Translations under genes and position numbers: made by a program
Shown: in pieces, positions 1 through 9,144 of the stretch
Numbering within the stretch: the first letter of the stretch is position 1
Layout: every line of letters begins with the position of its first letter
Assembly: GCF_004217495.1 (NCBI RefSeq)
Contig: NZ_SHLC01000001.1
Location: 248,001-312,000 of the forward strand
Length of the DNA: 64,000 nucleotides
Source of the DNA: Microterricola gilva
Lineage (GTDB): Bacteria > Actinomycetota > Actinomycetes > Actinomycetales > Microbacteriaceae
Reading direction: 5' to 3'
The notes under the pieces: model-generated
What the model was told of the DNA's origin: nothing
Seen by the model: the letters and a program-made list of their open reading frames with translations, nothing else
Database searches by the model: none

Positions 1-390
1 GACTCCGCCGAACGCCGGCTGCACGGCATCGTGAACGCCGTCGGCCCGGTTGTGCCGCTCGGGGAATGGATCGAGGAGAGCCGCAGGATCGGCGGCCACG
101 GCGGGGAGCTCGTCGTCGCGTCCTCGGCCTGGCTCCTGGCCAATGGCGTCGAGGAGTTCATGGGGGAAGAGTCGCTGGCGCTCTGGCTTCCCGACCCGGA
201 TTACCTCGGGTTCTCGGCCCGGTCGGGGCGGGCCGCGGAGGCCGAAGGGCTCACGCACAGGCCGCGCTCCGAGCTGCTCGGGGATGTGCTCGAGTGGGAA
301 CGGAGCCGTGGCCTTGACCGCCCGCGGCGAGCGGGCCTGAGCGCCGAGCGGGAGGCGGAGCTGCTGCAGCGCCACGCCGCGTCCGACTGA
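1..390 (+). CDS. NAD(P)-binding reductase, C-terminal part (5' end outside window)
   Basis: The frame is open from base 1 and ends in TGA at 388-390, so only about 129 C-terminal residues are present. The segment reads like the substrate-side tail of an extended SDR (NAD-dependent epimerase/reductase-like) protein: an I-V-N-A-V-G-P strand, a helix, a stretch ending LPDPDYLGF, then the R-A-x-x-E-G-L-T-x-R-P element and a final AGLSAEREAELL helix common in actinobacterial members. The nucleotide-binding N-terminus cannot be seen, so the exact reaction is unknown. The GTG at 31 is in frame, but upstream codons (AERRLHG) fit the same domain, so I treat it as internal. Confidence 0.6.
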   Translation, partial: DSAERRLHGIVNAVGPVVPLGEWIEESRRIGGHGGELVVASSAWLLANGVEEFMGEESLALWLPDPDYLGFSARSGRAAEAEGLTHRPRSELLGDVLEWERSRGLDRPRRAGLSAEREAELLQRHAASD

Positions 391-410
391 GAACCAACCG
401 CCCCGCTTCG

Positions 411-469
411 GCGAGTTGGCGCGAACGGCCCCATGGGCGGGCGCGAAGGGGCAGTTTGCGCCAACTCGC
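411..469. repeat. Intergenic long inverted repeat (hairpin family 1, divergent copy)
   Basis: Arms 411-432 and 448-469 pair over 22 bp with two mismatches around a 15-nt loop. The outer GCGAG...CTCGC and the inner GGCCCC...GGGGC recur in the copies near 18.7 kb and 32.7 kb. It lies between the end of the reductase and hutG. No U-tract follows. It could act as a terminator for the upstream gene or be a REP-like element. Confidence 0.6.
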
Positions 470-508
470 TGGCGCCGGAGCGAGCCGAGCGTGTGCGGGC
501 GACGGGGC

Positions 509-524
509 GTCTGGGGGAGCAGAC
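509..524. promoter_or_regulatory. Candidate HutR operator upstream of hutG
   Basis: GTCTGGGGGAGCAGAC has the same 16-bp frame (GTCTGG-N5-CAGAC) as the sites upstream of hutU/hutR and hutH. It starts 70 bp before the hutG start. The central bases deviate from the symmetric form GTCTGGAATTCCAGAC, so it should be the weakest of the three sites. Confidence 0.5.
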
Positions 525-578
525 AGGCAGCGTCGCGGATGCCTGTTGTTGCGGCATCCGCGTTGCTAACGTCGAGCT

Positions 579-1526
579 GTGACGACGCAGACGCCCCACT
601 CGCCCACCCTCCCGCACGACCCGCTCTGGCCGCGAACGGGCGGCTGGCCCGCACCGGACGCGCTCATGCCCGGCGCGCACGTCGACCTGGCCATGATCGG
701 CCTCCCCGCCTGGCGCACCTCTCTCTCCACCACCAACGCGGGCGAGACGCCTGACGCCATTCGTGCGGTGCTGCCGCGCTACTCCGACGCGATCATCGGC
801 GACCGCGGTGTGCGCGATGGGATCCGTTCGATCGCCGACCTCACCATCGTCGACTGCGGCAATGTGCACGAGCCGGACGGGCCCGAGGGCGAGAAGCGCG
901 CGCTCGCCGCGGTGGCGCGGGCCGCAGGGCTCGCCGACATGGTCGTCGCACTCGGTGGAGACAACTCCGTGACCGTCGCCTCCGCGCTCGGCACCTGGGG
1001 CGGCGCACTGCCGAGCGCCGGGCTGGTGACGCTCGACGCGCACTACGACCTGCGCGACGGGGTCAACAACGGCTCCCCGGTGCGCCGCCTCGTCGAGGCG
1101 GGCCTCGCCGGAACCCGGATCGTGCAGATCGGCATCGCCGACTTCGCGAACTCGCGTCGCTACGCCGAGCGCGCCCGCGACTACGGCATCACCGTCGTGC
1201 ACCGCGATGAGCTGCACCGCCGTCCGATGAGCGACGTGATGGCCGAGGCACTCGACATCGCCGGCTCAGGCGGTGGGCCGGTGCACGTCGACCTCGACGT
1301 CGACGTCTGCGATCGTTCCGTCGCCCCCGGCTGCCCCGCATCGGTTCCCGGCGGCATCTCCGCCTACGAGCTGCGACTGGCCGCCCGCGCCGCCGGCGCC
1401 GACCGGCGCGTGCGCTCCGTCGACATCGCCGAGGTCGACTCCACCGCGGATGCCGAGGACGGCCGCACGGTCCGCCTCGCCGCGCTCTGCGTGCTCGAGG
1501 TGGCGGCCGGGCTCGCGCTGCGCTGA
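579..1526 (+). CDS. hutG: Formimidoylglutamase / ureohydrolase (arginase-agmatinase family)
   Basis: Ureohydrolase-family protein of 315 residues, near the usual family length, starting at GTG. It probably hydrolyses N-formimino-L-glutamate to glutamate and formamide, the last step of histidine degradation, in the cytoplasm. Visible motifs are GGDN (126-129), DAHYD (153-157) and DLDVDVCD (238-245), which carry the binuclear manganese ligands, plus the D-I-A-E-V-D stretch near the C-terminus. The first ligand motif, GGDH in arginases, reads GGDN here, so one metal-binding His is replaced by Asn. Its place beside hutI, hutU and hutH supports the hut role over agmatinase. A possible HutR site lies 55 bp upstream. 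Confidence 0.82.
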   Translation: MTTQTPHSPTLPHDPLWPRTGGWPAPDALMPGAHVDLAMIGLPAWRTSLSTTNAGETPDAIRAVLPRYSDAIIGDRGVRDGIRSIADLTIVDCGNVHEPDGPEGEKRALAAVARAAGLADMVVALGGDNSVTVASALGTWGGALPSAGLVTLDAHYDLRDGVNNGSPVRRLVEAGLAGTRIVQIGIADFANSRRYAERARDYGITVVHRDELHRRPMSDVMAEALDIAGSGGGPVHVDLDVDVCDRSVAPGCPASVPGGISAYELRLAARAAGADRRVRSVDIAEVDSTADAEDGRTVRLAALCVLEVAAGLALR

Positions 1527-1574
1527 GTCCGAGCGCCCGGATCGCCGAGCGCTCCGTCCACCGGCAGGCCCGCG

Positions 1575-2384
1575 TCAGCCGCCGAGCCGCCGGCGCAGGA
1601 ACTCGACGACCCGCTCCCTGGCGAGCAGGGCGGGGTGGCCTGGTGTCTCGCGCAGCTCGGTGGTGAGCACCGAATGCGCGCGCGGCCGGAAACCGGTCGG
1701 ATTGCCGGCGGAGGAATCGAGCGTGATCACCTCGAAGGCGTCGCCGAGGCGGTCCTTCAGCGTGCGGAAGCGGGCGACGGGCGAGGCCATGTCCTGGCTG
1801 AAGCGCAGGCCGATCGCGCAGAGCTCTCCGGATGCCGCGCGCTCGGCGACCCGGTCGAATTCCGCCGCGCTCATCCCGGGGTCGGCGCGGCGCCGGGCCC
1901 CGATAGGGAAGGGTGCGGATGGCTGGCTCGCCACCGCGGCCAGGACGGACTCATCGACGGCGGTCGCCAAGGCGAAACCACCGCTGAAGCACATGCCGAT
2001 CACTCCGACGCCGGCTCCCGGCGTCCGCGCGGCGAGGTCAGCGGCAACCGCACGCAGGTAGGCCGTGACGGGTCGCTTCGAGTCGAGGGCGAACGCGCGG
2101 AACTCGGCCGAGACGCAGAGCCGCGCGACGACGGGGAGCACGTAGCCGGTGGATGCCGCGCGCCCCGGTTCGCCGAACGGCGACGGCACGACAACGGTGA
2201 AGCCCTGCCCGACGAGGTGCTCGGCGAGGCCGAGGACCTCCGGGGTGATGCCGGGGATCTCGGGGATCAGCACGACACCGGGCCCGCTGCCCTTCTCGAA
2301 GCAGTCGTGGGTGATGCCGGCGCCGGTGAACGGTGAGCGTGTCCAGCCGTCCACGGTGGCCGAGGGTGGGCCGTGCGGTGTCAT
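1575..2384 (-). CDS. Dienelactone hydrolase family protein
   Basis: Alpha/beta-hydrolase of 269 residues with a cysteine nucleophile in the elbow G-M-C-F-S-G-G (Cys132), typical of dienelactone hydrolases, followed by Asp198 and His237 (RPRAHS) as likely triad partners. Start at ATG 2384 is chosen because GAGGAG lies six bases upstream. A longer reading adds 39 residues of Arg-rich, unconserved sequence. Substrate unknown: family members open dienelactones or hydrolyse other small esters and lactones. It is convergent with hutG, 48 bp apart, with a small GAGCGC...GCGCTC stem between. No link to histidine use is evident. Confidence 0.8.
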   Translation of the reverse strand: MTPHGPPSATVDGWTRSPFTGAGITHDCFEKGSGPGVVLIPEIPGITPEVLGLAEHLVGQGFTVVVPSPFGEPGRAASTGYVLPVVARLCVSAEFRAFALDSKRPVTAYLRAVAADLAARTPGAGVGVIGMCFSGGFALATAVDESVLAAVASQPSAPFPIGARRRADPGMSAAEFDRVAERAASGELCAIGLRFSQDMASPVARFRTLKDRLGDAFEVITLDSSAGNPTGFRPRAHSVLTTELRETPGHPALLARERVVEFLRRRLGG

Positions 2385-2575
2385 TGGTCTCCTCGACTGT
2401 GGGTGGATCGTCCGGCCCGCTGCACTGAAGTTGCGCCGCCGTTGCTTCACAGTCTTGCCGCTCCGATCGGTCGAGGCCGGCACATCCGTGTCTGTGTCCA
2501 CCCGAGCCGATGAGAGGAGTGGGGGTGACGGAGCGCGACTCGATGTGTATTCTCGGCGGTGAAAGCGGGGTCATC

Positions 2576-3067
2576 ATGAAGACGCTCCTCCTCATCCGGC
2601 ACGCGAAATCCAGCTGGGACATCCCCAGCCTCGTCGACGAGGCCCGTCCGCTGAACGAGCGCGGGAAACGCGACGCACCGGAAATGGGGAGGCGCCTGGC
2701 GCGGCGCGGCATCGAGCCGGATGCCATCCTGAGCAGCCCCGCCGTGCGGGCCCGCACAACGGCGGAGCTCATCGCGCGTGAACTCGACGCGGACGAGACG
2801 CTGGTCGTCGACCATCGGCTGTATGCGACGAGCGCCGACGGGCTGCTCGAGGTGATCCGTGCGCAGGATGACAGCGTCGGCTGCCTTCTCGTGGTCGGTC
2901 ACAACCCCGAGATGGACACCCTGGCCAGGCGGTTCTCGCCGTTGACCCCGCCGATGTCCACCTGCGCGGTGCTCGAGCTGCACTTCGACGTGAATTCCTG
3001 GCCGGCCATCCGGGCCGGCGCGCTGCTCAACAAACGCTACGACGCCCCGAAGCTCGCCGAGGTCTGA
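2576..3067 (+). CDS. SixA-type histidine phosphatase
   Basis: Histidine phosphatase superfamily (phosphoglycerate-mutase fold), 163 residues, the short form typical of SixA. The N-terminus LLIRHAK holds the phospho-acceptor His9 with Arg8; L-S-S-P-A-V-R-A-R-T-T follows, and V-G-H-N-P-E holds the second catalytic His109. SixA removes phosphate from phosphohistidine in phosphorelay proteins; actinobacterial homologues are mostly uncharacterised and the substrate here is not deducible. ATG 2576 is preferred over an upstream in-frame start at 2510, which adds 22 unconserved residues, because the fold's first strand begins at once after it. It reads away from the dienelactone hydrolase gene. Confidence 0.85.
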   Translation: MKTLLLIRHAKSSWDIPSLVDEARPLNERGKRDAPEMGRRLARRGIEPDAILSSPAVRARTTAELIARELDADETLVVDHRLYATSADGLLEVIRAQDDSVGCLLVVGHNPEMDTLARRFSPLTPPMSTCAVLELHFDVNSWPAIRAGALLNKRYDAPKLAEV

Positions 3068-3086
3068 GCGGTTCGCGCTCCACGTA

Positions 3087-3140
3087 CAGGAGCAGAGCCG
3101 CGCCGGGTCCCCTGAGAGGCCCGGCGGCGCTCAGCTCCTG
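3087..3140 (+). terminator. Terminator-like stem-loop after the SixA gene
   Basis: CAGGAGC (3087-3093) pairs with GCTCCTG (3134-3140), and an inner GCCGGG pairs with CCCGGC with small internal loops. TTTT follows at 3143-3146. It sits between the convergent SixA and hutI genes and can end transcription rightward, and perhaps leftward. Confidence 0.6.
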
Positions 3141-3155
3141 CGTTTTCTCCGGAAC

Positions 3156-4370
3156 TCAGCCGACGACGAGCGTGCCGTCCTTCCAGACGCGCTGCACCAG
3201 CGGAACGCCCGGCCGGTAGGCCAGGTGCACGTAGCCGGGGGTCTTCAGCTGCACGAGGTCGGCGCGGGTGCCGGGCATGAGTCGGCCGACATCCGCGCGC
3301 TCGAGGGCGACGGCGCCACCGGCGGTCGCCGCCCACAGCGCCTCGGCCGGGGTCATGCCCATGTCGCGCACGGCGACGGCGATGCAGAACGGCATCGACG
3401 AGGTGAAGCTCGAGCCGGGGTTCGTGTCGCAGGCGATCGCCACCGTCACGCCGGCGTCGAGCAGACGCCGCCCGCTCGGGTACGGCTGCCTGGTCGAGAA
3501 CTCGACGCCGGGCAGCAGCGTGGCCACGGTGCTCGATGCGGCGAGGGCCGCGACATCCTCATCGCTGAGGTAGGTGCAGTGATCCACGGATGCCGCCCCC
3601 AGCTCGATCGCGAGCCGCACACCGTCGCCAGGGCCCAGCTGACTCGCGTGCACGCGCGGCTTCAGGCCGGCCGTGATGCCGGCCTCGAGCACTCGTCGGC
3701 TCTGCTCCACGCTGAAGGCACCCGTCTCGCAGAACACGTCGATCCACTTGGCGTGCGGGGCGCAGGCCTCGAGCATCGGACCGGTGACCAGCTCGACGTA
3801 CTCGTCGGCGCCGCCCTCCCGTGAGGCGAACTCGGCCGGGACGACGTGAGCGCCGAGGAAGGTGACCTCGTCGGTGACCTCCGACGCGAGCCGCACGAGG
3901 CGTTCCTCGCTCTCGACCGAGAGGCCGTAGCCGCTCTTGATCTCGAGCGTGGTCGTGCCCTGCGCGAGCATCTCGTCGACGAAACCGTAGAGCCGCGCGC
4001 GCAGTTCCTCGTCGCTCGCCGCGCGGGTCGCCGCAACGGTCGAGCGGATGCCGCCGGCCTCGTACGTGCGGCCGGCCATGCGCGCCTCGAACTCGGCGGC
4101 GCGATCGCCGCCGAACACGACGTGGCTGTGGCTGTCGACGAAGCCGGGGATGACGCAGGCGCCGCCCGCGCTCTGCTTGTCGATGTCGGAGAGCGGGCCG
4201 AGGCCGAGCTCGGCGATGGCGGTCGCGGCGTCGACGGCCGCGCCGATCCACGCCACGCGGCCGCCGTCGATGATGACGGCGGCATCCGTCAGTTCACCGG
4301 TCGGCCCGGTGCCCAGTGTCGGGTCGTTGGTGACCAGCAGTCCGATGTCGGTGAGCAGCGTCGTCGTCAT
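3156..4370 (-). CDS. hutI: Imidazolonepropionase
   Basis: Amidohydrolase of 404 residues that hydrolyses 4-imidazolone-5-propanoate to N-formimino-L-glutamate, third step of histidine degradation. Seen: [16 protein letters not shown] with the metal pair His81/His83, [35 protein letters not shown] and CDTNPGSS near the C-terminus, which carries the catalytic Asp. Start ATG 4370 follows GAGAGGA by seven bases. hutU lies 109 bp upstream on the same strand, so the two genes probably share the hutU promoter. The gap between them holds a 20-bp tandem duplication. Confidence 0.95.
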   Translation of the reverse strand: MTTTLLTDIGLLVTNDPTLGTGPTGELTDAAVIIDGGRVAWIGAAVDAATAIAELGLGPLSDIDKQSAGGACVIPGFVDSHSHVVFGGDRAAEFEARMAGRTYEAGGIRSTVAATRAASDEELRARLYGFVDEMLAQGTTTLEIKSGYGLSVESEERLVRLASEVTDEVTFLGAHVVPAEFASREGGADEYVELVTGPMLEACAPHAKWIDVFCETGAFSVEQSRRVLEAGITAGLKPRVHASQLGPGDGVRLAIELGAASVDHCTYLSDEDVAALAASSTVATLLPGVEFSTRQPYPSGRRLLDAGVTVAIACDTNPGSSFTSSMPFCIAVAVRDMGMTPAEALWAATAGGAVALERADVGRLMPGTRADLVQLKTPGYVHLAYRPGVPLVQRVWKDGTLVVG

Positions 4371-4388
4371 GGTGCAATCCTCTCGTTG

Positions 4389-4428
4389 TTTCCTCCCGCC
4401 GGCTGAGGTTTCCTCCCGCCGGCTGAGG
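4389..4428. repeat. Perfect 20-bp tandem duplication plus repeat remnant in the hutU-hutI gap
   Basis: TTTCCTCCCGCCGGCTGAGG occurs twice head to tail (4389-4408, 4409-4428). The following GGCTGAGGGAGGAACGACCG and GAAGCCCCGAGCGG resemble the repeat part near 46.5 kb (GGCTGAGGGAGC...CGAAGCCCTGAGCGG), so this looks like a decayed copy of that intergenic repeat. It fills most of the 109-bp spacer. Confidence 0.65.
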
Positions 4429-4479
4429 GAGGAACGACCGAAGCCCCGAGCGGTGCCAGGGCCTCGCTCGCCGGCTTCC

Positions 4480-6216
4480 TCAGTCGGCGTCGGGGAGCAT
4501 CGGCACGCGGAGCCCGCGCTCGCGGGCGACCTCGACGGCGCGCGGGTAGCCGGCATCCACGTGGCGCATGACGCCGGTTCCCGGGTCGTTCACCAGCACG
4601 CGGGCGATCTTCTCGGCCGCGAGCGGGGTGCCGTCGGCCACGATCACCTGGCCGGCGTGGATGGAGCGGCCGATGCCGACGCCGCCGCCGTGGTGGATCG
4701 AGACCCAGGTGGCCCCGGATGCCGTGTTCAGCAGTGCGTTCAGCAGCGGCCAGTCGGCGATGGCGTCCGAGCCGTCGGCCATGGCCTCGGTCTCGCGGTA
4801 CGGCGAGGCGACGGAGCCGGAGTCGAGGTGGTCGCGCCCGATCGCGAGCGGCGCGCTGAGCTCACCCGATGCGACCATCTCGTTGAACTTGAGCCCGGCG
4901 AGGTGGCGCTCCTTGTAGCCGAGCCAGCAGATGCGGGCCGGCAGCCCCTCGAAGTGCACCTTCTCGCCGGCCGCGGTGATCCAGCGGCGCAGGTGCTCGT
5001 CCTCCGGGAACAGCTCGAGGATCGCCCTGTCGGTCGCGGCGATGTCGGCCGGGTCGCCGGAGAGCGCCGCCCAGCGGAACGGGCCCTTGCCCTCGGCGAA
5101 CAGTGGCCGGATGTAGGCCGGCACGAATCCGGGGAACTCGAATGCGCGCTCGTAGCCGCCGAGCTTGGCCTCGGCGCGGATGGAGTTGCCGTAGTCGAAG
5201 ACCTCGGCCCCGGCATCCTGGAACTCGACCATGGCCTTCACCTGCTTGGCCATCGAGGCACGGGCGCGCTCAGTGAAGCCCTCCGGGTCGGATGCCGCGA
5301 GCTCACGCCACTCTTCGACGGAGACGCCCTCGGGCAGGTAGGAGAGCGGGTCGTGGGCGCTGGTCTGGTCGGTGACGATGTCGATCGGCACCTGGCGGGC
5401 CAGCAGCTCGGGGAAGACCGTTGCCGCGTTGCCGACGAGGCCGACGGAGAGTGCACGGCCCTCCGCCTTGGCGGCGAGCACGCGGGCGATGGCGTCGTCG
5501 ATGTCGTCGGTCATCTCGTCGAGGTAGCCCTTGGAGACACGGCGGGCCAGGCGGGTCGCGTCCACGTCGACGATGAGCACGACGCCCTCATTCATGGTCA
5601 CGGCCAGCGGCTGCGCGCCGCCCATGCCGCCGCAGCCGCCGGTGAGGGTGAGGGTCCCGGCGAGGCTGGCGTTTGCGGCATCCGCTGCGCTCAGCCCGCG
5701 GGCCGTTGCAAGCTTGACGCCGATCGCGGCGAAGGTCTCATAGGTTCCCTGCAGGATGCCCTGGGTGCCGATGTAGATCCAGCTGCCGGCCGTCATCTGG
5801 CCGTACATGGTGAGGCCGAGCGCCTCGAGCCGGCGGAACTCCGGCCAGTTCGCCCAGTCACCGACGAGGTTCGAGTTGGCGATGAGCACGCGGGGAGCCC
5901 ACTCGTGGGTGCGGAACACGCCGACCGGCTTGCCCGACTGCACGAGCAGGGTCTCGTCGCTCTCGAGGGTCTCGAGCGTGCGCACGATCGCGTCGTAGGC
6001 CTCCCAGCTGCGGGCGGCCTTGCCCGTTCCGCCGTAGACCACGAGCTCGTCCGGGTGCTCCGCGACCTCCGGATCGAGGTTGTTCATGAGCATGCGCAGC
6101 GGTCCCTCCGTCTGCCAGCTCTTGGCGCTGAGGGTCGTTCCGCGCGCTGCGCGCACCGGGCGGGGGCCCGCGGCGGTGTCGACGGTGTCTGTCTGTGGCT
6201 GTGCTGGCGTCATCAT
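4480..6216 (-). CDS. hutU: Urocanate hydratase (urocanase)
   Basis: Urocanase, about 578 residues, converts urocanate to imidazolonepropionate with tightly bound NAD+. Motifs seen: [11 protein letters not shown] (NAD-binding glycine-rich loop), [17 protein letters not shown] (family signature), [14 protein letters not shown], and the [18 protein letters not shown] stretch near the C-terminus. Two ATGs are adjacent (6214-6216 and 6211-6213). AAGGA lies four bases before the first and seven before the second, so the second may be the real start. It heads a leftward unit with hutI and diverges from the IclR regulator gene; the operator-like palindrome at 6339 lies in the shared promoter region. 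Confidence 0.95.
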   Translation of the reverse strand: MMTPAQPQTDTVDTAAGPRPVRAARGTTLSAKSWQTEGPLRMLMNNLDPEVAEHPDELVVYGGTGKAARSWEAYDAIVRTLETLESDETLLVQSGKPVGVFRTHEWAPRVLIANSNLVGDWANWPEFRRLEALGLTMYGQMTAGSWIYIGTQGILQGTYETFAAIGVKLATARGLSAADAANASLAGTLTLTGGCGGMGGAQPLAVTMNEGVVLIVDVDATRLARRVSKGYLDEMTDDIDDAIARVLAAKAEGRALSVGLVGNAATVFPELLARQVPIDIVTDQTSAHDPLSYLPEGVSVEEWRELAASDPEGFTERARASMAKQVKAMVEFQDAGAEVFDYGNSIRAEAKLGGYERAFEFPGFVPAYIRPLFAEGKGPFRWAALSGDPADIAATDRAILELFPEDEHLRRWITAAGEKVHFEGLPARICWLGYKERHLAGLKFNEMVASGELSAPLAIGRDHLDSGSVASPYRETEAMADGSDAIADWPLLNALLNTASGATWVSIHHGGGVGIGRSIHAGQVIVADGTPLAAEKIARVLVNDPGTGVMRHVDAGYPRAVEVARERGLRVPMLPDAD

Positions 6217-6338
6217 GACTTCCTTGTGCTGGAGATGCGGTGTGCGGCGCCTGGATTGCGGCGCGGCACTCGCGAAACTTCGCTTCTTCGATTTCAGCGC
6301 GAACGGATGCCGCGGGCAACGCGCGTCCCGTATCCTTT

Positions 6339-6354
6339 GTCTGGAATCACAGAC
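6339..6354. promoter_or_regulatory. HutR operator between hutU and hutR
   Basis: GTCTGGAATCACAGAC differs from the perfect palindrome GTCTGGAATTCCAGAC at two central positions. It lies 47 bp before the hutR start and 122 bp before hutU. The core matches the motif I recall for the IclR-type HutR of Corynebacterium (TCTGwwATwCCAGA). Confidence 0.75.
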
Positions 6355-6400
6355 GCGATGATCGCAGCAGCCGGCAGGATCGCACGCGGGGATCGGAGAG

Positions 6401-7207
6401 ATGATGGCGTCCAACGGTGACGTGACCCCAGGGGCGACGGTGTCGAGCAAGGTTCCTGCGGCCGAACACACGCTGCGGATCCTCTCGTTCCTCTCGACCC
6501 AGCGCGGACCGGTGCCGGCCGCGACCATCGCGAGTGCCCTCGGCATCCCGCGCTCGACGGTCTACCACCTGCTCGTCGTGCTTGCCCAGCATGGCTTCGT
6601 GCTGCACCTGCCTGAGGCCAAGCGCTACGGGCTCGGCCCGGCCGCCTTTGAGCTGAGCGGTGGCTTCTCGCGGCAGGAGCCGCTCAGCCGCATCGGCCAG
6701 CCACTGCTCGCCGGGCTCGTCGACCGGGTCGGCGAGAGCGGCCACCTCGTCGTGCTGCACGGCCGCGATGTGCTCTACATCGCCGAGGAGCGGGCCCCGC
6801 GCCGGCCGCGCCTGGTCACCGATGTCGGCATCCGGCTGCCCGCCCACCTCACCGCGAGCGGCCGCGCGATGCTCGCGACGCTGCCCCCGGCCCAGCTCCG
6901 TGCGCTCTACCCGGATGCCGCGGCCTTCGTCGACCGGAACGGTCAGCCGCCGCACAACTACTCGCAGCTGAAGGCGGTGTTGCAGACCGTCCGCGAGCGC
7001 GGCTACGCGACGGAGGACAGCGCCGTGACGGCCGACTTCGCCTCGCTCGCCGTCGCGGTGCGCGACCACGTCGGCTGGCCGGCCGCCGGCATCGCGCTCA
7101 CCTTCCCGCGGGACTCGGTCGCGCCTGAGCGCTGGCCGGAGCTCGCCGCGCAAATCGGCGAGGTGGCCGCCGAGCTCGCCCGCCGCATCCGCGGCTCCGC
7201 CCTCTGA
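6401..7207 (+). CDS. hutR: IclR-family regulator of histidine utilisation
   Basis: IclR-family regulator of 268 residues. An N-terminal winged helix-turn-helix (about 20-75; [21 protein letters not shown] recognition region) is followed by an effector-binding domain (about 90-265) with the family stretch [10 protein letters not shown]. Divergent placement from hutU, and repeated GTCTGG-N5-CAGAC sites at hut promoters, indicate that it controls the hut genes. In corynebacteria the IclR-type HutR plays this role. GGAGAG abuts the ATG at 6401; the next codon, ATG 6404, has better spacing. Effector (histidine or urocanate) not deducible. Confidence 0.85.
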   Translation: MMASNGDVTPGATVSSKVPAAEHTLRILSFLSTQRGPVPAATIASALGIPRSTVYHLLVVLAQHGFVLHLPEAKRYGLGPAAFELSGGFSRQEPLSRIGQPLLAGLVDRVGESGHLVVLHGRDVLYIAEERAPRRPRLVTDVGIRLPAHLTASGRAMLATLPPAQLRALYPDAAAFVDRNGQPPHNYSQLKAVLQTVRERGYATEDSAVTADFASLAVAVRDHVGWPAAGIALTFPRDSVAPERWPELAAQIGEVAAELARRIRGSAL

Positions 7208-7232
7208 GTTACCTCCCCGTGGCTCAGCCGCT

Positions 7233-7293
7233 CCCGAACTCGAAGGATCGGCGCATTAGCTGGCGCTGATACCGCCGTTACGTCGAGTTCGGG
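7233..7293. repeat. Intergenic cruciform-like inverted repeat at a convergent junction
   Basis: CCCGAACTCGA (7233-7243) pairs perfectly with TCGAGTTCGGG (7283-7293). Inside, ATCGGCGC and GCGCTGAT form a second stem. The layout (11-bp outer stem, about 39-nt structured interior) resembles the element at 30342-30410, although the sequences differ. It lies between hutR and the M23 peptidase gene. Confidence 0.6.
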
Positions 7294-7338
7294 CTCGCTT
7301 GAGGCGAGCAGGCGAGCGGGCGGCCGTTGTGAGGCGGG

Positions 7339-9006
7339 CTAGCCGACGGAGACGCCGCGGGCCGCGAGGAACGGCAGCGGGTCGGTGCGCACGCCGTCGA
7401 GGGCGACCTCGAAGTGCAGGTGGCATCCGGTGGAGACGCCCGTGCTGCCCGAGAGCGCGATCGCCTCGCCGGCCGCGACGACCTGTCCGGGCGTCACCGC
7501 CAGCCCGCCGTCGGCGATGTGGGCGTACGTCGTCGTGATGCCGTCACCGTGGTCGATGACGACGCGGTTGCCGAGGCCGCCGTACGGCCCGCTCGCGCTG
7601 ACCGTTCCGGCCGCAGCCGCCACGATCCAGGCGTTGCACCCTGTGCCGATGTCGATCGCGTAGTGGAATGGCCCCGCCCCGGCCGGCCGGTCGGGGCGCA
7701 GACCGAATCCATCGGTGATCGGGCCGATTCCCGGTGCCGTCCAGGCCTGATCGCTGAGCCGGCCGTCATCCGTCGGCACGAGGGGGAGCGCCACGATCGA
7801 CGTTGCGGCGGCACTGGCCACGCGGAGCGAATCGAGCACAGCGGATGCCGCGCTCACGGCCTGCTGCGCCGCGGCGAGTTCCTCCCGCGCCTCGTCGAGG
7901 GGGAGTTCCGCTGCGGCCGCCAGCGCCTGCTCGGCATGGCTGCGGGCGGCATCGGCCCGGAGGTTGTCGCGGTCGGCGCGATCGGCGAGGGTATCGAGAT
8001 CGGAGCTGATGTTGTTCAGGCGGTCGACGGTGGAGAGCTCGTCCAGCAGCGCTCCGTCCGAGCCCTTGCCGAAGTAGACGTCGATCGGGCTCACCCCCTG
8101 GCTCGGTGATCCGCTCGGCCGCATCGCCTGCACGAGCACCCGCGTGGATGCCGCCGCCTCGGCTTCCGCTGCGGTCGCGGCGTCGGCCAGGACGGATGCC
8201 GTCAGCATCTCGTCGTCGTACTGCGTCTTCACAAAGGTGTAGCGGTCCTCCGCTGTGGCGAGGGCGGCCCTGCTCTCACGCAGCGCGCTCGCGGCCTTCG
8301 ACAGGGCTGCCGACCGACCGGTCGCCTCCACACGGGCGGCGGAGAGTGAGGAGTAGCCGAATGTCCGCGCGGTCAGCCACTGCGTCCCCGTGACGCGCGG
8401 GCCGCCCGGCCGAGGCGGGACCACCGTCGGCGGTGCGGGCGTCGGGCTGGCGGTCGGTGTCGGGCTCGCGCTGGGTGTCGGCGATGGCGTCGGAGTGGGC
8501 GTCGGAGTGGGAGTTGGCGTGGCCGTGGGACTCGGCGTCGGCGAAGGGCTCGGAGTCGGCTCCGGGGTCGGTTCCGGCGTCGTCGTCGGCGTCGGAGTCG
8601 GATCGGGACTCGGCGTCGGAGTGGGGGTCGGCGTCGGGACGGGGGTCGGTACCGGCGTGGCCGGGGGGACGAGCGGCGGCACCGGTGCCGGTGTTGGCGT
8701 CGGGGTCGGAGTGGGCGTCGGCGTCGGCGTCGGCGTCGGCGTTGGTGTTGCCTCCGGCTCGTCTACCGGAGTCGTCGCATCGCTCGTCGCGTCGCCGGGC
8801 CCCAACAGTTCGGGCGCGACGGGGCTCGGCGTCGAATCCGAGGAGGGGGCGGCATCCACGGCGACATCGACGGCCGTGGCCGCCGAGGGGATGCCGGAGA
8901 AGGCGAGAGTGGCCGTGACCGCGATCGAGAGCGCCAGAGGGGGTCGGTGCCACCGCAGGGGGCGGCGCCGATCCAATCCAGGGTCGTTCGAGAATCGCAG
9001 GGTCAT
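7339..9006 (-). CDS. Secreted M23 (LytM-type) endopeptidase with Pro-Thr linker
   Basis: Exported protein of 555 residues. A signal peptide (about 1-45; [14 protein letters not shown]) is followed by a Pro-Thr/Ser low-complexity linker (about 85-195), an Ala-rich coiled coil (about 215-400) and a C-terminal LytM/M23 domain (about 425-550). In the domain FHYAIDIG supplies the first zinc ligands (His, Asp), then YAHI, and HLHFEV holds the HxH motif, so it should be an active peptidoglycan hydrolase. Coiled coil plus M23 resembles cell-separation proteins. No good Shine-Dalgarno is seen at ATG 9006. It is convergent with hutR and upstream of nothing on its own strand until hutH. Confidence 0.85.
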   Translation of the reverse strand: MTLRFSNDPGLDRRRPLRWHRPPLALSIAVTATLAFSGIPSAATAVDVAVDAAPSSDSTPSPVAPELLGPGDATSDATTPVDEPEATPTPTPTPTPTPTPTPTPTPAPVPPLVPPATPVPTPVPTPTPTPTPSPDPTPTPTTTPEPTPEPTPSPSPTPSPTATPTPTPTPTPTPSPTPSASPTPTASPTPAPPTVVPPRPGGPRVTGTQWLTARTFGYSSLSAARVEATGRSAALSKAASALRESRAALATAEDRYTFVKTQYDDEMLTASVLADAATAAEAEAAASTRVLVQAMRPSGSPSQGVSPIDVYFGKGSDGALLDELSTVDRLNNISSDLDTLADRADRDNLRADAARSHAEQALAAAAELPLDEAREELAAAQQAVSAASAVLDSLRVASAAATSIVALPLVPTDDGRLSDQAWTAPGIGPITDGFGLRPDRPAGAGPFHYAIDIGTGCNAWIVAAAAGTVSASGPYGGLGNRVVIDHGDGITTTYAHIADGGLAVTPGQVVAAGEAIALSGSTGVSTGCHLHFEVALDGVRTDPLPFLAARGVSVG

Positions 9007-9122
9007 GACGAGTAACCATCCACATTCGGGTTATGGATAGCCGGCCAGTGGGTCAGCCCCGCCAGTCTGTCACTCTGCCCGGGCGCGCACAATGCTTTGC
9101 GCGCGGATTCCCGCAGGGCGAT

Positions 9123-9138
9123 GGCGCCAGGAGGCGCC
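9123..9138 (-). terminator. Short stem-loop downstream of hutH
   Basis: GGCGCC-AGGA-GGCGCC, a 6-bp perfect stem just past the hutH stop on the minus strand. A second weak stem, GCGCGC...GCGCGC, lies at about 9083-9104. No U-tract. Confidence 0.35.
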
Positions 9139-9144
9139 GCGAAC

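Noticed and set aside
4048-6420. Long plus-strand frame opposite hutI-hutU
   Set aside because: Antisense shadow of two well-conserved hut genes; no motif of its own.
8390-9040. Gly-Val repeat protein frame on the plus strand
   Set aside because: It is the reverse complement of the Pro-Thr linker of the M23 peptidase.
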